Shown: positions 1-51,349 of the stretch, piece after piece
Layout of the letters: the number at the start of each line of letters is the position of its first letter
How positions within the stretch are numbered: the first letter of the stretch is position 1
From: Macrotis lagotis
Lineage: Eukaryota > Chordata > Mammalia > Peramelemorphia > Peramelidae
Direction of reading: 5' to 3'
Assembly (NCBI RefSeq): GCF_037893015.1
Contig: NC_133666.1
Coordinates: 156,100,498 to 156,164,497 of the forward strand
Length of the DNA: 64,000 bases
Notes under the pieces: generated by a model
What the model was told of the DNA's origin: nothing
What the model saw: only the letters and a program-made list of their open reading frames with translations
Database searches by the model: none
Translations under genes and position numbers: made by a program

Positions 1-412
1 GTTTTTTTTTTCCTGAATGTGGATGTCATTTTCCATAACAATATCTTTTCTTCCCCCCTAGTAAAAGTAGTTTCTTTTTAAGCCAACAGACGGGTATTTA
101 TTTCTAATTAATACTATTATTAAATTGACCTATAAGTCTAAGCTGTTGCATTTGTTAGACAATTAAAATGAGAGTCCCATTATAAGTGATTCCTCTCAAC
201 TTCATTGTCATCTTCAAATCTGATGTATGCTTTCATCCAAAAACTGAAATGAATGTTGAATGTATCTCTTAACTAAGTTTGACATCTATTGTTTTGGATC
301 AGTTATCCAACTAGAGCTGAATTTGCTGTCCTATGCTCTAGACCTAGAATTCTAGCCCTAGATTCTAGAAGAATCAAAGTGTGGCCCAAATCAAATTAAA
401 AGGTAACTGAGG
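1..412. other. Intergenic, nothing recognised
   Basis: AT-rich DNA downstream of SNX2. No repeat family or gene could be recognised. Confidence 0.5.
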
Positions 413-536
413 GGGGCAGTTAGGTAGCAGTTGTTGAATTCAAATCCAGCCTCAGACACTAAATACTTATTTAACTGTGTGAACACGGGCAAGTCACTTA
501 ACCCCATTGCCTCGCAAAAACCAAAAAAAAAAAAAA
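413..536 (+). mobile_element. tRNA-headed SINE, 5' part shortened
   Basis: GGGGCAG head, then the CAAATCCAGCCTCAGACAC core and CACTTAACCCCATTGCCT, ending in poly(A). The middle of the tRNA-like head is missing. It faces the next copy 69 bp away in inverted orientation. Confidence 0.85.
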
Positions 537-605
537 GGTAAGAGATGTTTAATAAAATATAAATGTAAATTTACAATTTCTAAGTCAATATGCTGCTCAT
601 AGAAA

Positions 606-758
606 TTTTTTTTTTTTAGGTTTTTGTGAGGCAATGGGGTTAAGTGGCTTGCCCAAGGCCACACAGCTAGGTAATTATTAAGTGTCTGAGACCAGATTTG
701 AACCCAGGTACTCCTGACTCAAGGGCTGGTGCTTTATCCACTAGGCCACCTAGCTGCC
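606..758 (-). mobile_element. WSINE1-type SINE with target duplication
   Basis: Full-length minus-strand copy from poly(T) to TAGCTGCC. It is flanked by a 14-bp duplication CTGCTCATAGAAAT at 593-606 and 758-771. Confidence 0.93.
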
Positions 759-771
759 TGCTCATAGAAAT

Positions 772-1848
772 GACATCATTGATGTAACACATCTCTTCAT
801 CCTGTCTAAAAGGGTATCTTGAAGTATTGTAATTTTCTTGACTCAGTTTCTTCATTATAAAATGGGGATGGGAAGAGGGGAGTATTCTAAATTAATTATA
901 GATTTCTTTCAGATTTTGATGGGTAGCTTTTGTTTGTTGTATTAAACAACAAAATCATAAATTTCTACTAAATGAAGGAAATTTGTAGGGTTAAAATTTA
1001 GGCTAGCTTCTTCCCCAAGAGCAAAAATATTAATCTTTATTTTTTTTTCTCAGTTTGGTGTTTGTAAAAACAAGTTAATTACTTTAAACAAACCTAAAGT
1101 TCCTTCACTTCAACTTGGTTCATCAAACATTAAGTGCTCTTCTTACTTCTATTTAAGTTTCCTTCAAAATTTAGTTTATGAAATCTTTCTTGACCTTCTT
1201 CTCCACAAAATAAAAATTGCCTTGTAATATATATTTTGTATATATTTAGAGCACTAAGTCAAATTTAGAAGCATGATCACCTACTTCTCTAACATATCAG
1301 CAAGGAATAGTGCCATCTCCCATCATGTGCAATGTGCCTATTTGTGTAGACATCCCTATTTGCTCAGATAGCTTCTGGAATTACTTTAATTTCCTTATCA
1401 AACTTCATCAGTTGATCTGACTAGTTCTGCATGGTGGGCAGCTAAGAAAGGTCTGATGACATTTAGGTTAGGCTTCACCCAAAACACTGGATCTAGGAGT
1501 ACTCAAAGGTAAGTTTAAGTGGGGAGGAAATGTAAATTTGGTCCACCAAAGCATCTCTTTTAGAAATTTTATCTTTTCCCTTACTTTATTAGAGAACTGG
1601 CTATAGAGATAATACATCTTTGTGTACCAAGTATGTAGAACTCTTAATTTTTCCACCTAAGAACAGATAAAAGGCAATTCCCATTACCCTTTTGTTCTAA
1701 GCTTACTACTTAAGTTTCTCTTGACCATCCATTTCTTTGTGGTGAAAAGTAGACCACTTAAAGGGAATTGTCATCTCAGGAGTTGGTAATGGGATGAACC
1801 CAAGAACTGTTTTGCACCTGGTCTGATTATCAAATACATGTTCTTCTA
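772..1848. other. Intergenic, nothing recognised
   Basis: AT-rich, with short open frames only and no repeat family that I recognise. Confidence 0.45.
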
Positions 1849-2674
1849 CATGTATTTCCCCATGTATAAGATGCACCTTAATTTTGGGGCCTGAAATTTG
1901 AAAAAAAATGTATTACATAGTTATTGAATTCAAGTTTTATTCATGATAAAATTCATACACCACCTCATCACTGTCAAAACTCCTATCCATTAGTTCGTCC
2001 TCATCTGTGTTTGATGACAAATAACTGTCTTAGGAGAGACTGCTCTCCTGCCTGTGCTCTGGTCTGTAGTTGATCACAAACCCTCTCTGGGCAAGTCTGG
2101 TGGGTGGATGTATGTTTTAGTCCATTCTGCTTCATGAACCTGAAGCACTCAATACTTGTGTCCTCCTGATGAAATCAGGAACTTCTTTTTTCATCAGCAG
2201 TTCTTCTTGCCTCCTGCTGAACTATCCTTTTGTGGACACAGGAATTCCACTTGCCCTTTACTCTTTAATCCATCTCTTCAATTCTCTTAACTCAGGCTAT
2301 TTGGCTTACTTGCCTCTCATGGCCTTCTGCCAGGCTGTTTTTGGTAGGGTTTCTTCTTCCCATAGCCAGGCTTGGATTGTTTTCTCAGTTGGAGGAGGAT
2401 CAAACTGACCTTCAGAGACACGATTTCCATTCACTTTTGTAAACTGGATCACTTTGAAGTTGAATTCAACAATGTACAGAAATATTTTCTGAACCATTTC
2501 TGGGCAGAACGTGGCAAAACATAACCTAATATACCGGTAACAAATGCAAAATAATGAGTACAAAGACAACAAGTGCAAAAAAAAGCAGGAAAAAGTAAAA
2601 AAATCTACAACCACTGTATAAAATGCTCCCAAATTTTTTGAAAACGGGTGCACCTCATACATGGGGAAATACAG
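1849..2674 (-). mobile_element. pogo/Tigger-like DNA transposon remnant (826 bp)
   Basis: Both ends carry matching inverted termini (TGTATTTCCCCATGTAT then GGTGCACC or its near match) and are bordered by TA, as in Tc1/mariner elements. The minus strand from about 2490 down reads YIVEFNFKVIQF, then EKTIQAWLWEEETLPK and KAMRG, which resembles the N-terminal DNA-binding helix-turn-helix of pogo-type transposases (POGK-like). Near the other end DEDELMDRSFDSDEVV looks like an acidic C-terminus. The catalytic middle is missing and no full ORF remains, so this is a dead, internally deleted copy. Confidence 0.72.
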
Positions 2675-3989
2675 TATTTCTTTCTTTATAGCTTAACAAG
2701 GTTTAACACTATTTCCAGAGAATCTTCTGGGTCAGAGATCAAACTTCTCTTCAGCATTTTCCTTTTCTCCTGTGCTATTATTAGATTCACTAGCATATAA
2801 GGCAATTCCTCTGTCTTAAGTGATTTTAAATGATTAAAAAAAACTTTATACATCTCTAATTACTTAGTATGTAAATACAATTTACTGTGTTTTCCTAATG
2901 ACAGTAACCTAGTTTTTCCAAAGCTGCCAAAAAGAACCAAGGAATACATGATTTTGCTACATTTTTATTATTCTATCAAAATTCTTAAGTATCTTTTGTG
3001 CTAACCCTGTGTGAATGGGAATTTCTTCCTCATGTCATTGAAAGACCTCCTCATATACTTCAAATATTTTAGTCATTCCAATCCAAAGGTACTTCCTTTC
3101 TTCCATACTACCTTACTTCACTTAAGCACACACACACACGCACACACAAACACACACAGACAATAAAAAACCAACAATTAATGCAAGACAAAGACTTCGT
3201 TAAAACAAACAAATCTCCTGCCAAACCATGTCGAATATTTTGGATCGTCAGACTCAGGAAAATTCAGTAATGCAGCTTTGGATTCAAGTTCAATAATTCA
3301 ACCAAGGGATATAAAATGTAATAAAATCACATTTATTGAGGACAAAAAGATAAAAAGGATAAAAATTTTCAAGGTTAAAAATATTTAAATAGAGATATTC
3401 TCTTCCACAATTATATTCACCACAGCAACTGACCATGCTAAGTCAGGAGTTCCCTACACATACATAAGAACTAATAAAAGTCTGACCTCAACTGAGTCTT
3501 TTTATGTATCCGGTGGCAAGGAAGCTAAATTAATAATGATCTTTCTCAGGATGGTGTGCCTACCTCTTTAAAAAGAAAACAATCAAGTCTACATAAAGCT
3601 GTTGCTGCTTCTGCCCCAACCCAAATATGAATGATTAAAAATGAATATCACACAGAAAGTAACTAAGGGTCTATGGTGGGTGTGAACTGGCTACAAAATA
3701 TAATCAATGAAGAAATTTAAAGAAGAGAAATAAGATTTTTATCAAGACAGGAAGAGAAGATGTGTTAATTATTGGCAATGGTGAGGGATAACAAATGGAC
3801 AACCACAGTGCTTCACTGGCATTCTAAGATATCAGGAGAAATAAAGAAGGCTTTCACAATCCTGAATGGGTAACCAAGTTGCCAGCTCATATGAAAACAC
3901 ATGCAAGAATAGCACAGTCTGGGCACACATGGATGGCAACTCCCAAATTGATGTGATGAGGTTCATCTGAGTACTTCTCTTCACGTGTC
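2675..3989. other. Intergenic, mostly unclassified
   Basis: Contains a CA-rich tract at 3126-3163. I recognise no gene or repeat family in the rest. Confidence 0.45.
3126..3163. repeat. Imperfect (CA)n microsatellite
   Basis: About 38 bp of CA repeats interrupted by CG and AA. Confidence 0.9.
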
Positions 3990-4095
3990 TCCACAATAGA
4001 ATACAAGGTACTTAAGAAGGGTTATTTTTTCCTTCTGTTTTTCAACACTTGGTACAGAGTCTGACAAATAAGTTCTTAATAAATGTTATTTCATT
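3990..4095 (+). mobile_element. L2/MIR-type 3' tail
   Basis: AATAGAATACAAGGTACTT, then TTGGTACAGAGTCTGACA and TTAATAAATG follow the pattern of L2 and MIR-like tails. Old and diverged. Confidence 0.5.
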
Positions 4096-4439
4096 GAGGA
4101 ACAATTTTATTTCTATCTGCCCAGTGTCTACCTTGGTACAAGTAGCTTACTTATTTGGTTGATTTCTTAATCTGTGCAAATTGCTAACAAAGACAAAAGA
4201 CAATCCTGTCCTCAAAGGACTGTTATCTTGATGTTGAGGTGTGAAGTAGTTAAGCTGTCATCTATAAAATGGCTATAGGTTCGTCACTGGTAAAAAATAA
4301 ACATGACAATTTGAAGATAATAATAACCAGTTTTTCTGTTCCCTAAAATCTCTGTTGATTAAAAATAGCACAATGTTTTAAGGGAAAATGTAGCAAATCA
4401 TTGTTAGTGTTCCTTTGACTTGATTCTTCATTGGACTAT

Positions 4440-4572
4440 TAAGAGTTGAAGGAGACCTTAGAGATCTTGTACAAAAACCCCCATTTAAAAAATGAAAATA
4501 AGGTTCAAAGAGGTTGATTTTTTCAATTAAACATATATAACTATAGCAAAACTTGTTCCTAGAAAATTCCTC
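4440..4572. repeat. Possible MIR-like fragment
   Basis: GGAGACCTTAGAGATCTTG and AAGGTTCAAAGAGGTT resemble the MIR/THER-type repeats elsewhere in the window, strongly decayed. Confidence 0.35.
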
Positions 4573-4738
4573 TTTTATTTATTTATTTTTAGGTTTTTGC
4601 AAGGCAATGGGGTTAAGTGGCTTGCCCAAGGCCACAGCTAGGTAATTATTAAGTGTCTGAGGCCTGATTTGCAGTGACTCAGGTACTCCTGACTCCAGGG
4701 TCAGTGCTCTATCCACTGCATCACCTAAGCCACCCCCC
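4573..4738 (-). mobile_element. WSINE1-type SINE
   Basis: Minus-strand copy with (TTTA)n tail, GCAAGGCAATGGGG core and a diverged head. It abuts the next copy. Confidence 0.9.
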
Positions 4739-4757
4739 CAAAATAAAATACAAATTT

Positions 4758-4913
4758 CTTTTTTTAGGCTTTTTGCAAGGTAATGGATGGGGTTAAGTGG
4801 CTTGCCCAAGGCCACACAGCTAGGTAATTATTAAGTGTCTGAGGCAGGATTTGAACTCAGGTCCTCCTGACTCCAGGGCTGGTGCTCTATCCACTATACC
4901 ACCTAGCTGCCCC
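4758..4913 (-). mobile_element. WSINE1-type SINE with target duplication
   Basis: Minus-strand copy with a 4-nt internal duplication (GGATGGGG). The flanks repeat AAAATACAAATTTCT at 4745-4759 and 4917-4931. Confidence 0.93.
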
Positions 4914-4931
4914 AAGAAAATACAAATTTCT

Positions 4932-5858
4932 AAAAGTATCAACAACTGTGCTTTTTTAAAAGAAAAGTCACAAAAAAATTAAGGCTAGTAATTTCCAGAT
5001 TTTCTCATTCTGATTAATTTTGTTCTTGTTGAGTTGGTAAGCTATAAGATTTTAAAGAGTTCACTTTTTTAAAAAGCCTCCTCAAGAACATTTTCAGATG
5101 CTTTTGTTCCTCTCCCCATAACTTTCCTATATTATTTGAACTTATCATTTTAGATAGCTTTTCTTAGTAGTATTTGTATGAAAAGCAAATGTGGTCTAGT
5201 TGAAGAGTTAAATCCTGGGGTCAAAAATCTGAGCTCAGGTTCTGCCTCTGACACATATCTTCTGTATGCATGATCATAGATGTTATAGCCTTTCTTCATT
5301 ATTTATTTTCCCCCAAGAACATGCAAAATTTTTTTTAACACTTATTTTTAAAATTTTTAGTTCAAAAGTCTCTCTCTGCCTATCCTCTTTTAGAGAAGGC
5401 AAGGAAATACAATCAATGTGCAAAGCCATAGCTTTTCATGTGCCCTTAGATTATAATATTAAAGCAATTGCAGTCCCCCAATTTGAGGGAATTCCCATAA
5501 TCACTGAACAGAGCAGAAAGAACCCCTAACCATTATTTCAAGAAATTTGTTGAGTAATATATTTCCTCCCTATTGCCTTGGTTGTGAACATTCCTATAGA
5601 TAATTTGCCTTTAGTCTTAAACTAAGAGCATAAATGTAATACAGCCTTATTAAGCACTCCATTTGGAGTGCTTCTGGATAGTATGGATAAATCATAAATT
5701 TATCTTTGCATAAGTTACATGAAAGTACTTTGAAGTTTAAAGGGCTACTCAAATGAAAAGTCTGATTTCTTCTTGTCCTACCTGATAACAAGTAGCTTTC
5801 AATAATTTTATTAAATATTGATAGGTAGGAACATTTCATTTGATTCCTCTGTGATTTT
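4932..5858. other. Intergenic, nothing firm
   Basis: A MIR-like scrap may lie at 5190-5260 (GAGCTCAGGTTCTGCCTC). Otherwise unclassified. Confidence 0.4.
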
Positions 5859-6017
5859 TTTTTTTTTTTTTTTTAGATTTTTCAAGGCAATGGGGTTAAG
5901 TGGCTTGCCCAAGGCCACACGGCTAGGTAATTATTAAGTGTCTGAGGTCGGATTTGAACCCAGGTACTCCTGACTCCAAGGCAGGTACTCTATCCACTGT
6001 GCCACCTAGCCGCCCCC
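5859..6017 (-). mobile_element. WSINE1-type SINE with target duplication
   Basis: Minus-strand full copy. The flanks repeat CCTCTGTGATTTT at 5846-5858 and 6018-6030. Confidence 0.94.
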
Positions 6018-6030
6018 CCTCTGTGATTTT

Positions 6031-7214
6031 ATATAATTTTATACAACACAAGGTTAGCCCCCTTCCTCTCTGCTATAATCTTATAAACAAAAGGTTTTTT
6101 TTTTAAAATAACTTTTGTTATCTGACCTATTATAATGCTTATTCTATGTGACTACTTGAGAGTCAAAACTTGAGCCTTCTTCCAATAGCTACAGTTGTCA
6201 CGTTTACCACGTTCCAGGAGTATTAATGTTTAAGTCAAAACTCATAGTCAATTAGCCATTTAATTCTAGGGATAGGATTTGAAATTTTTTAGCAGAAAAT
6301 GAGCTGAAATCTTAAAGAGACCTGGACAAAAGGAAATAGAAATATGGGACATCAACTTCCCTTCTCCATCCTCTTCCTCTGTCAAACAAACCCTATTCAG
6401 TAAATAAAAGACTTACCTTGGGGAAAACGATAGAAGAGGGCAACGATTAGTTTCATTCCAATTTCCTCTAATACTTTATACATGCTACTTAAGAGATTTT
6501 ATTGGTATGATCAAATTTCAAAAATATGCACTAGAAACTATGAATCTTTTCAGAGGTCAGAAACCATGCAGAAATGGTAAAGTCAATCTGTTATTTATTC
6601 TCTTTTCAGAAATAGAATACTGAAGAGCTGCAGGAAGAGGTAGTATAGGCTTTATATGCAAGAGCTCATTATAAAAGGGAGGATTAGGAAAGAAACACAT
6701 CTAATGTTGACTCCTACCAGTTAATACTTTAAAAAAGCCAAGATTCAAACTGTTAAACAAGGTAGAAACTAGGCATAGAAATTTCATTTAATTCATAATT
6801 TTGTCTAGATTTATATATTTGATCTTTAGTCTTTAACAACATATGCCATTGATTTTCAAACTCTTCTGAAAAGAATAAATTTTGACATCAAAGTAATTCA
6901 TATATGCAAAATTATAAATATATGTGTATAAATGTAAATATGTATATGTATGTATATATATTTATAAAATTTATATAATGTGGGAAAATTTATTTTAGTA
7001 CTAATCTAAAGTGATAATGAAATCTATGATTAATACATAAAATTTATAACTAGAAGCACAGAAAACAATTTTTCCTGGACAAATGATACTTAAGATATCT
7101 ATAACGTCTATAACTCTTCTATTCCTTACCTATCTAGTATGAACACTCTTTGGTTATGTTTGAAAATTGAAGAGTTCTAAAAAAAAAAGAATCAGAAAAT
7201 TGAAGAGTTCTTTT
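6031..7214. other. Intergenic, AT-rich
   Basis: Contains a TATG/TA-rich stretch (about 6900-6985) and a 17-bp direct repeat GAAAATTGAAGAGTTCT near 7163 and 7196. No gene seen. Confidence 0.45.
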
Positions 7215-7435
7215 GGTTACAGGATCATAGATTTAGAACTGAGATCTTGAAGGTCATTTAATCCAATCCATAAATTTTATAGAGGAGGAAACTGAAGTTT
7301 AAAAAGGTTAAGGGACTAGTTCAAGGTCACACATAGGTAGCAAATGGCAGAGACAGATTTGATCCCAGGTTCTCAGACTGTGATCTCTTTTTCATCTTAC
7401 CATGCTGCTAAATGACTTCTGAAAAATAAATCATA
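7215..7435 (-). mobile_element. MIR/THER-like SINE remnant
   Basis: GAGGAAACTGAAG, CAAGGTCACACA and GATCCCAGGTTCTCAGACT, in order, match the antisense of MIR-type SINEs (fraction identical not measured). The 3' end lies about 160 bp from the SNX2 poly(A) site. Confidence 0.6.
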
Positions 7436-7594
7436 TTAATTTTTTTCAATAACAATTTCAACTCCTACCATGAATAGGAATTACTGTAATTAACAATGGA
7501 AAACAGATTTTCTAGGAGAAAAGATATTTTTGATAAAAACATTTTAAAAGTTCCTATAATTTATCATCATGCTTAAAAAATCTGTATAAACTAG

Positions 7595-8037
7595 TATTTC
7601 ACAAGATACAACTTTTTATTATTGTAATCACAAAATCATGATTCTGTACAGGAATGTATAAGTGAACATTAATCAATGCAATTATAATTTGATTTAAAGA
7701 GGTCAGATACCAGTAGTAGTAATAACAGAAGACATTGTAAAGAAAAAATATTGTAAAACTTTCTGGCCTTGCAGTGCACTTTTTAGTGCAAGTATTAAGA
7801 CACAATAGTGTTCAATTCAGCAAAGTACTGCAGAATGTCATGCCACAGTCCACTTGATTCAGAGGGTCAGGACATGCAGCTTGTTAATAAAATGTCAGAA
7901 TATATAAAAAAAGCCACATGTTAATTCATAAAATATATAGTGGTTTATTTAGATGATTTTAAAGTGATTTCATTGTGGAATTTAGCATAACTAAGAAAAA
8001 AAACATCCATTGAATCTTCTGATTTGAAGTCACCTTG
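7595..8037 (-). other. SNX2: SNX2 3' UTR
   Basis: About 440 bp between the stop codon and the likely cleavage site. It is AT-rich, holds no recognisable SINE or LINE (unlike the DNA on either side) and ends just past an AATAAA. The exact 3' end is inferred, not seen. Confidence 0.7.
7615..7620 (-). promoter_or_regulatory. SNX2: AATAAA polyadenylation signal of SNX2
   Basis: The minus strand reads AATAATAAAAAG here, followed within 20 nt by the GU-rich TTGTATCTTGTG, as expected downstream of a poly(A) signal. Cleavage is expected near 7590-7605. A second AATAAA at 7944-7949 could give a shorter 3' UTR of about 110 nt. Confidence 0.65.
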
Positions 8038-47623
<39,586 letters not shown>

Positions 47624-47862
47624 CTGATTAAAAAAATAGAAAATGCATAAAAAATTGGTATATTATCTCTCAATAATTGTCTTCTATATGAATGTTATAT
47701 TCTTTTTTTAAAAAATAGATGTGCCTAGATTTTTCACATATTACTCCCTTGGGCCCCCAAGAATAGGATCTTAGAAAAAAGAATTTTTTTGAGAAAAAAA
47801 GAGAAAGAAAATAAAAAACTGTTCTTATTTCCTACTCTCATTAAGATAACAGTGAATAAAAG

Positions 47863-47914
<52 letters not shown>

Positions 47915-48447
47915 CATGCATGTGTGTGTATATATATGCATATCATTCTAGTAGATACTTTAGGCAGAATATTGTAAGCATTTACTTTTCAAAACAGTAA
48001 GTCTAATAAGAATAGTAATATGTTCAACTTTAGATTATTTGACTACTTTAAAGATCTATAATTTCAATGGAATGAGTACTTTCCAAGCTTCACAGAGCTC
48101 CCCTTCACTATGGTTACTCCAGAAAAACATATATCCAGCTCTGACTTCAGTAAGTTGGTCTTCATTTACCAGCCTTGTTTCACTTAAAGCTATTTGGATT
48201 AGTTCTCTTGCCAAAAGTGCTATTCAAACCTATTGGATCTTGTGTTGTCTATGAGTGTGTGCACATTACATGCACTGTTGTTGAGTGGATTCTTCTTGTA
48301 CTTTTTTTGTGTGTTTCAACCATAGGGTGGAATCCTCTCCTGCTGTGGTCAGGCCAGGGTTGAGTAACCAGACAATTTTTAGGGCACCTTTTCTAGATCC
48401 TTCCTCACACCAGGAGGTGAGCAGTGATCCTTAAAAGGGTTGCTGTA
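47624..48447. other. Start of intron 1 side next to exon 2
   Basis: Apart from the AT microsatellite, nothing recognised. The open frames at 48039-48363 have no known homology. Confidence 0.4.
47865..47912. repeat. (AT)24 microsatellite
   Basis: About 48 bp of uninterrupted AT, then TG/TA repeats. Long open frames over it on both strands are artefacts. Confidence 0.95.
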
Positions 48448-48586
48448 GGGGTGGCTAGGTGGCACAGTGGATAAAGCACCGGCCCTGGAGTCAGGAGTAC
48501 CTGGGTTCAAATCCGACCTCAGACACTTAATAATTACCTAGCTATGTGGCCTTGGGCAAGCCACTTAACCCCATTGCCTTGAAAAA

Positions 48587-48619
<33 letters not shown>
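48448..48619 (+). mobile_element. WSINE1-type SINE, well preserved
   Basis: Plus-strand full copy with an intact head (GGCACAGTGGATAAAGCACC) and a long pure poly(A) tail of about 29 nt. This suggests a recent insertion. Antisense to SNX2. Confidence 0.95.
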
Positions 48620-48621
<2 letters not shown>

Positions 48622-48779
48622 AGTTGCTGAATCTCACTTCTTCTTCCTGTGAGAAAAATACCCTATGACTTGGGCTGCTGCCTATGTAAAGGGTTGTGAC
48701 TAACAGCTTCCAATATATCTGCACCTGTTGTTCTGTTATTTGCCTTCGCCACAGGAATGGTAAAGTGGTATGAGTGATG

Positions 48780-50165
48780 TCTTTTGATTTGTGTGTAAGT
48801 TGGATTTAAATAAGGCAGAGGTGCATGAAGTCATCAGCCTCACTCTTTCTTCCAAAGTCATCATGGTCCAGTGGCAAAGCAGAGTTGACAACTGGTGAAG
48901 GCTTTAAATGCAGTGAATGACCTTGGTGTCTTCACTGTCTAATTAAGCTCTAAGCACTCCATAGAGTCTGCTTCAGCTACCTTCATGGCCATTGGAACAA
49001 AGTGTTCTCATCTGTCCATTCCACTAGTGTAAAACTTCACATGCTTGGGGTAGACACCTCTCCCAACTCACCAATGATTCAGAGACTCTCTCTAGTACCC
49101 TCAACCTGGTTTAGTGCTCATGCTGAAATGATTTACCAGGATGTGCATGCGATATCTTGGAATCACAGAATTAGGTGGCTCAGGAGGACATCAAAGGTGG
49201 AAAGCAGTATCAAAAAGGGCTTGGCACTCCTCACATCAGAAGTTCTAGTCTTCCATGAACACACTCTACATCCCAGCAAATGGAGAAGTTTTGAATACTG
49301 TGGGTAAGTTCATCTACCTTGACAGTGTACTTTCCAGACTGAAAACATGTGTTACAAGAACTAGCTAGAAGGCTCCAAAAGAAAATGCAGAAGTTATTAG
49401 ACTGACTACCAAATTGAAGGTCTACAGAGTTACTGTGCTGACCTCATTGCTCTATGCCTGTGAAACTTACCAGTCTACCAGCACCATGCCATGAAATTGC
49501 ATTACTTCCATTTAAATTTTCCTATGAAGATTCTGAAGATCACCTGGCAGGAAAAGATATCAGGTCCTTTCTTGAGCTAAACTGCCAAGTTCAAAAGGGG
49601 AACAGAAGAAGTAATACAGGGACATCTTGAAGGTTCTCTCTCTTTTTTTATTTTTTTTATTTTATTTTTTTAGGTTTTTGCAAGGCAAATGGGGTTAAGT
49701 AGCTTGCCCAAGGCCACACACAGCTAGGTAATTATTAAGTGTCTGAGACTGGATTTGAACCCAGGTACTCCTGACTCCAGTGCCAGTGCTTTATCCACTG
49801 TGCCACCTAGCCGCCCCTGAAGGTCTCTCTCTTAAGAACTCTAGAAATGACTGTGCAGCCTTGGAGACTCTGGCACAGGACTTTTCAGCATGGCATGCCT
49901 TTATCAGAGAGGATGCTATATTCTATGAGCAAGGCAGAATTGAAGCAGTTCTAAGAAAAAATGAGATACATAAGTTCAGAATAATCATCTCAGTTGTTCA
50001 CTTGAAAAATTTGTGCCTGACATGTGGTAGGTCATTCAAAACCTATATTGGTCTGATTAGCCAGTTGGATACACTATAATTTCTTTCTATAATAGAGATG
50101 TCATTTTTCATCTTCTTCAATAATGAAGGACAAGAACCAACCAATCAACGAGTACTATCTTGACT
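48780..50165 (+). mobile_element. RTE-like LINE remnant (ORF2 C-terminus)
   Basis: 5' module AGTTGGATTTAAATAAGGCA with CAGCCTCACTCTTTCTTCCA. Then translated fragments VNTLYIPANGE.LNTVGKFIYL, KVYRVTVLTSLLYACETY and, after a nested SINE, CAALETLAQDFSAWHAFIRE and CLTCGRSFKTYIGLISQL. The order (YLG motif, YxxETW-like, W..FIRE, CxxCGR..GL) fits the C-terminal half of an RTE-type non-LTR reverse transcriptase. Stops and frame changes show it is dead. Exact family not assigned. Confidence 0.68.
49645..49817 (-). mobile_element. WSINE1-type SINE inside RTE remnant
   Basis: Minus-strand copy of the GCAAATGGGG form with a long T/A-rich tail and CACACACAGC (one extra CA). The flanks repeat TGAAGGT(T)CTCTCTCTT at 49628-49644 and from 49818. 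Confidence 0.93.
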
Positions 50166-50309
50166 GAAACACATCAAAACCCATTTAAAATTTTGCAGAT
50201 AGTAGCTTAAAGTTCTATGGCTGAAAAATTTCCTGTATCCTGCAGGAAACTTAGTAACAAGTCTTATTAAGATTAGTAAAATTTATAAGAGTTGTTGTAT
50301 AGTTTTTTT

Positions 50310-50553
50310 TCAGTTGTGTCCTACCCTTCATGATCCCATTTGGGGTTTTCTTAGCAGAGAGAGACACTGGAGTGGTTGGCCATTTCCTTCTTCAGCTTGT
50401 TTTAGAGATGAGAAAACTGAGGCAAAAAGGGTTAAGTGACATACCCAGGTTCACACAGCTAGTAGGTATCTGACGATAGAGTTTGAATGTAGGAAGATAA
50501 GTCTTCCTGATCCCAGGTTTAGCACTCTAGTCACTGCAATACCTTGCTGGCCA
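50310..50553 (-). mobile_element. Mar-type SINE with long body
   Basis: GATCCCATTTGGGGTTTTCT, GGTTGGCCATTTCCTTCTTC, GAGAAAACTGAGGCAAA, TTCACACAGCTAGTAGG: antisense of a long SINE also seen at 55262 and 63530. Confidence 0.75.
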
Positions 50554-51349
50554 CCAGAATGTGCTGTGAACTTGGGGAACAAAAGGATGCTGTTGAGACT
50601 GATGATTTTTTTTGGACTGGATGAAATATAAATAAATGTAAATGAGATTGTTGGGACTAGAAAACTTTATGAAACAAGATGATTTTTCAGAGGTACAAAT
50701 GGGTAGATTTTATAAATTTGAAACTTACTTCAATGGGCTAAGTTTATTTCAAGTTGACAGTACTTCAAACTTTTCCATAGTCCCTAATTACATGTGATTG
50801 TTTAGAAAATGATAAAAGGGTATTTAAAGTGACATTATAACATGTTCCTCCTTCCCCAAAATTGAGCCTTAAGAGTAGGTAATTATGTATAGAGACATTC
50901 AATTCATTGCTATATCTCTACATGACACCTTTCCTGGTTTAGTAGGCCCCAGCAGAGTTTATTTTCCACTAGCATAGCCTTCAAATACTTAGGACTACCT
51001 TAAACCTTGATGATCCATCAAGTCAATGTTTTAGTGACTCTCAAATTAATATCACTTTAGGAAACTGAGCTAAGAAAAAACAATTAAAACTAAATAGAAT
51101 GCTTTAATGATAGATTGTTCCCCAAAATTCAAAAATAAAATTTCACTGAGCCCTTTTTGTATATTTTTGCGAGTGTGAAAATTGTGTATAAAAATTTAAG
51201 AAATCTACAGATCTTGATAGTGTTTCAAAAACTGTCTATAAAGGAGTTTGAAGGTTATTTACTTTTTCTGAAAGTTCAGTCCCAGTTAAAATTCTAAAAT
51301 AGAATCTTTAAAACTTAGTTTCAAACTACCTTAGTTAAGAAAAGTAAAA
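50554..51349. other. Intron 1, unclassified
   Basis: AT-rich, nothing recognised. Confidence 0.4.

Noticed and set aside
2306..2662. 118-codon minus-strand frame as a possible host gene
   Set aside because: It begins inside a transposon terminal repeat and contains only the first part of a transposase, so it is part of the element.
7163..7212. 17-bp direct repeat as a possible target-site duplication
   Set aside because: Only 16 bp of A-rich DNA lies between the copies, so there is no inserted element. A local duplication is more likely.
1..7594. Search for the next gene (SNX24 in human order)
   Set aside because: No exon-like frame with splice sites and no SNX24-like residues seen.
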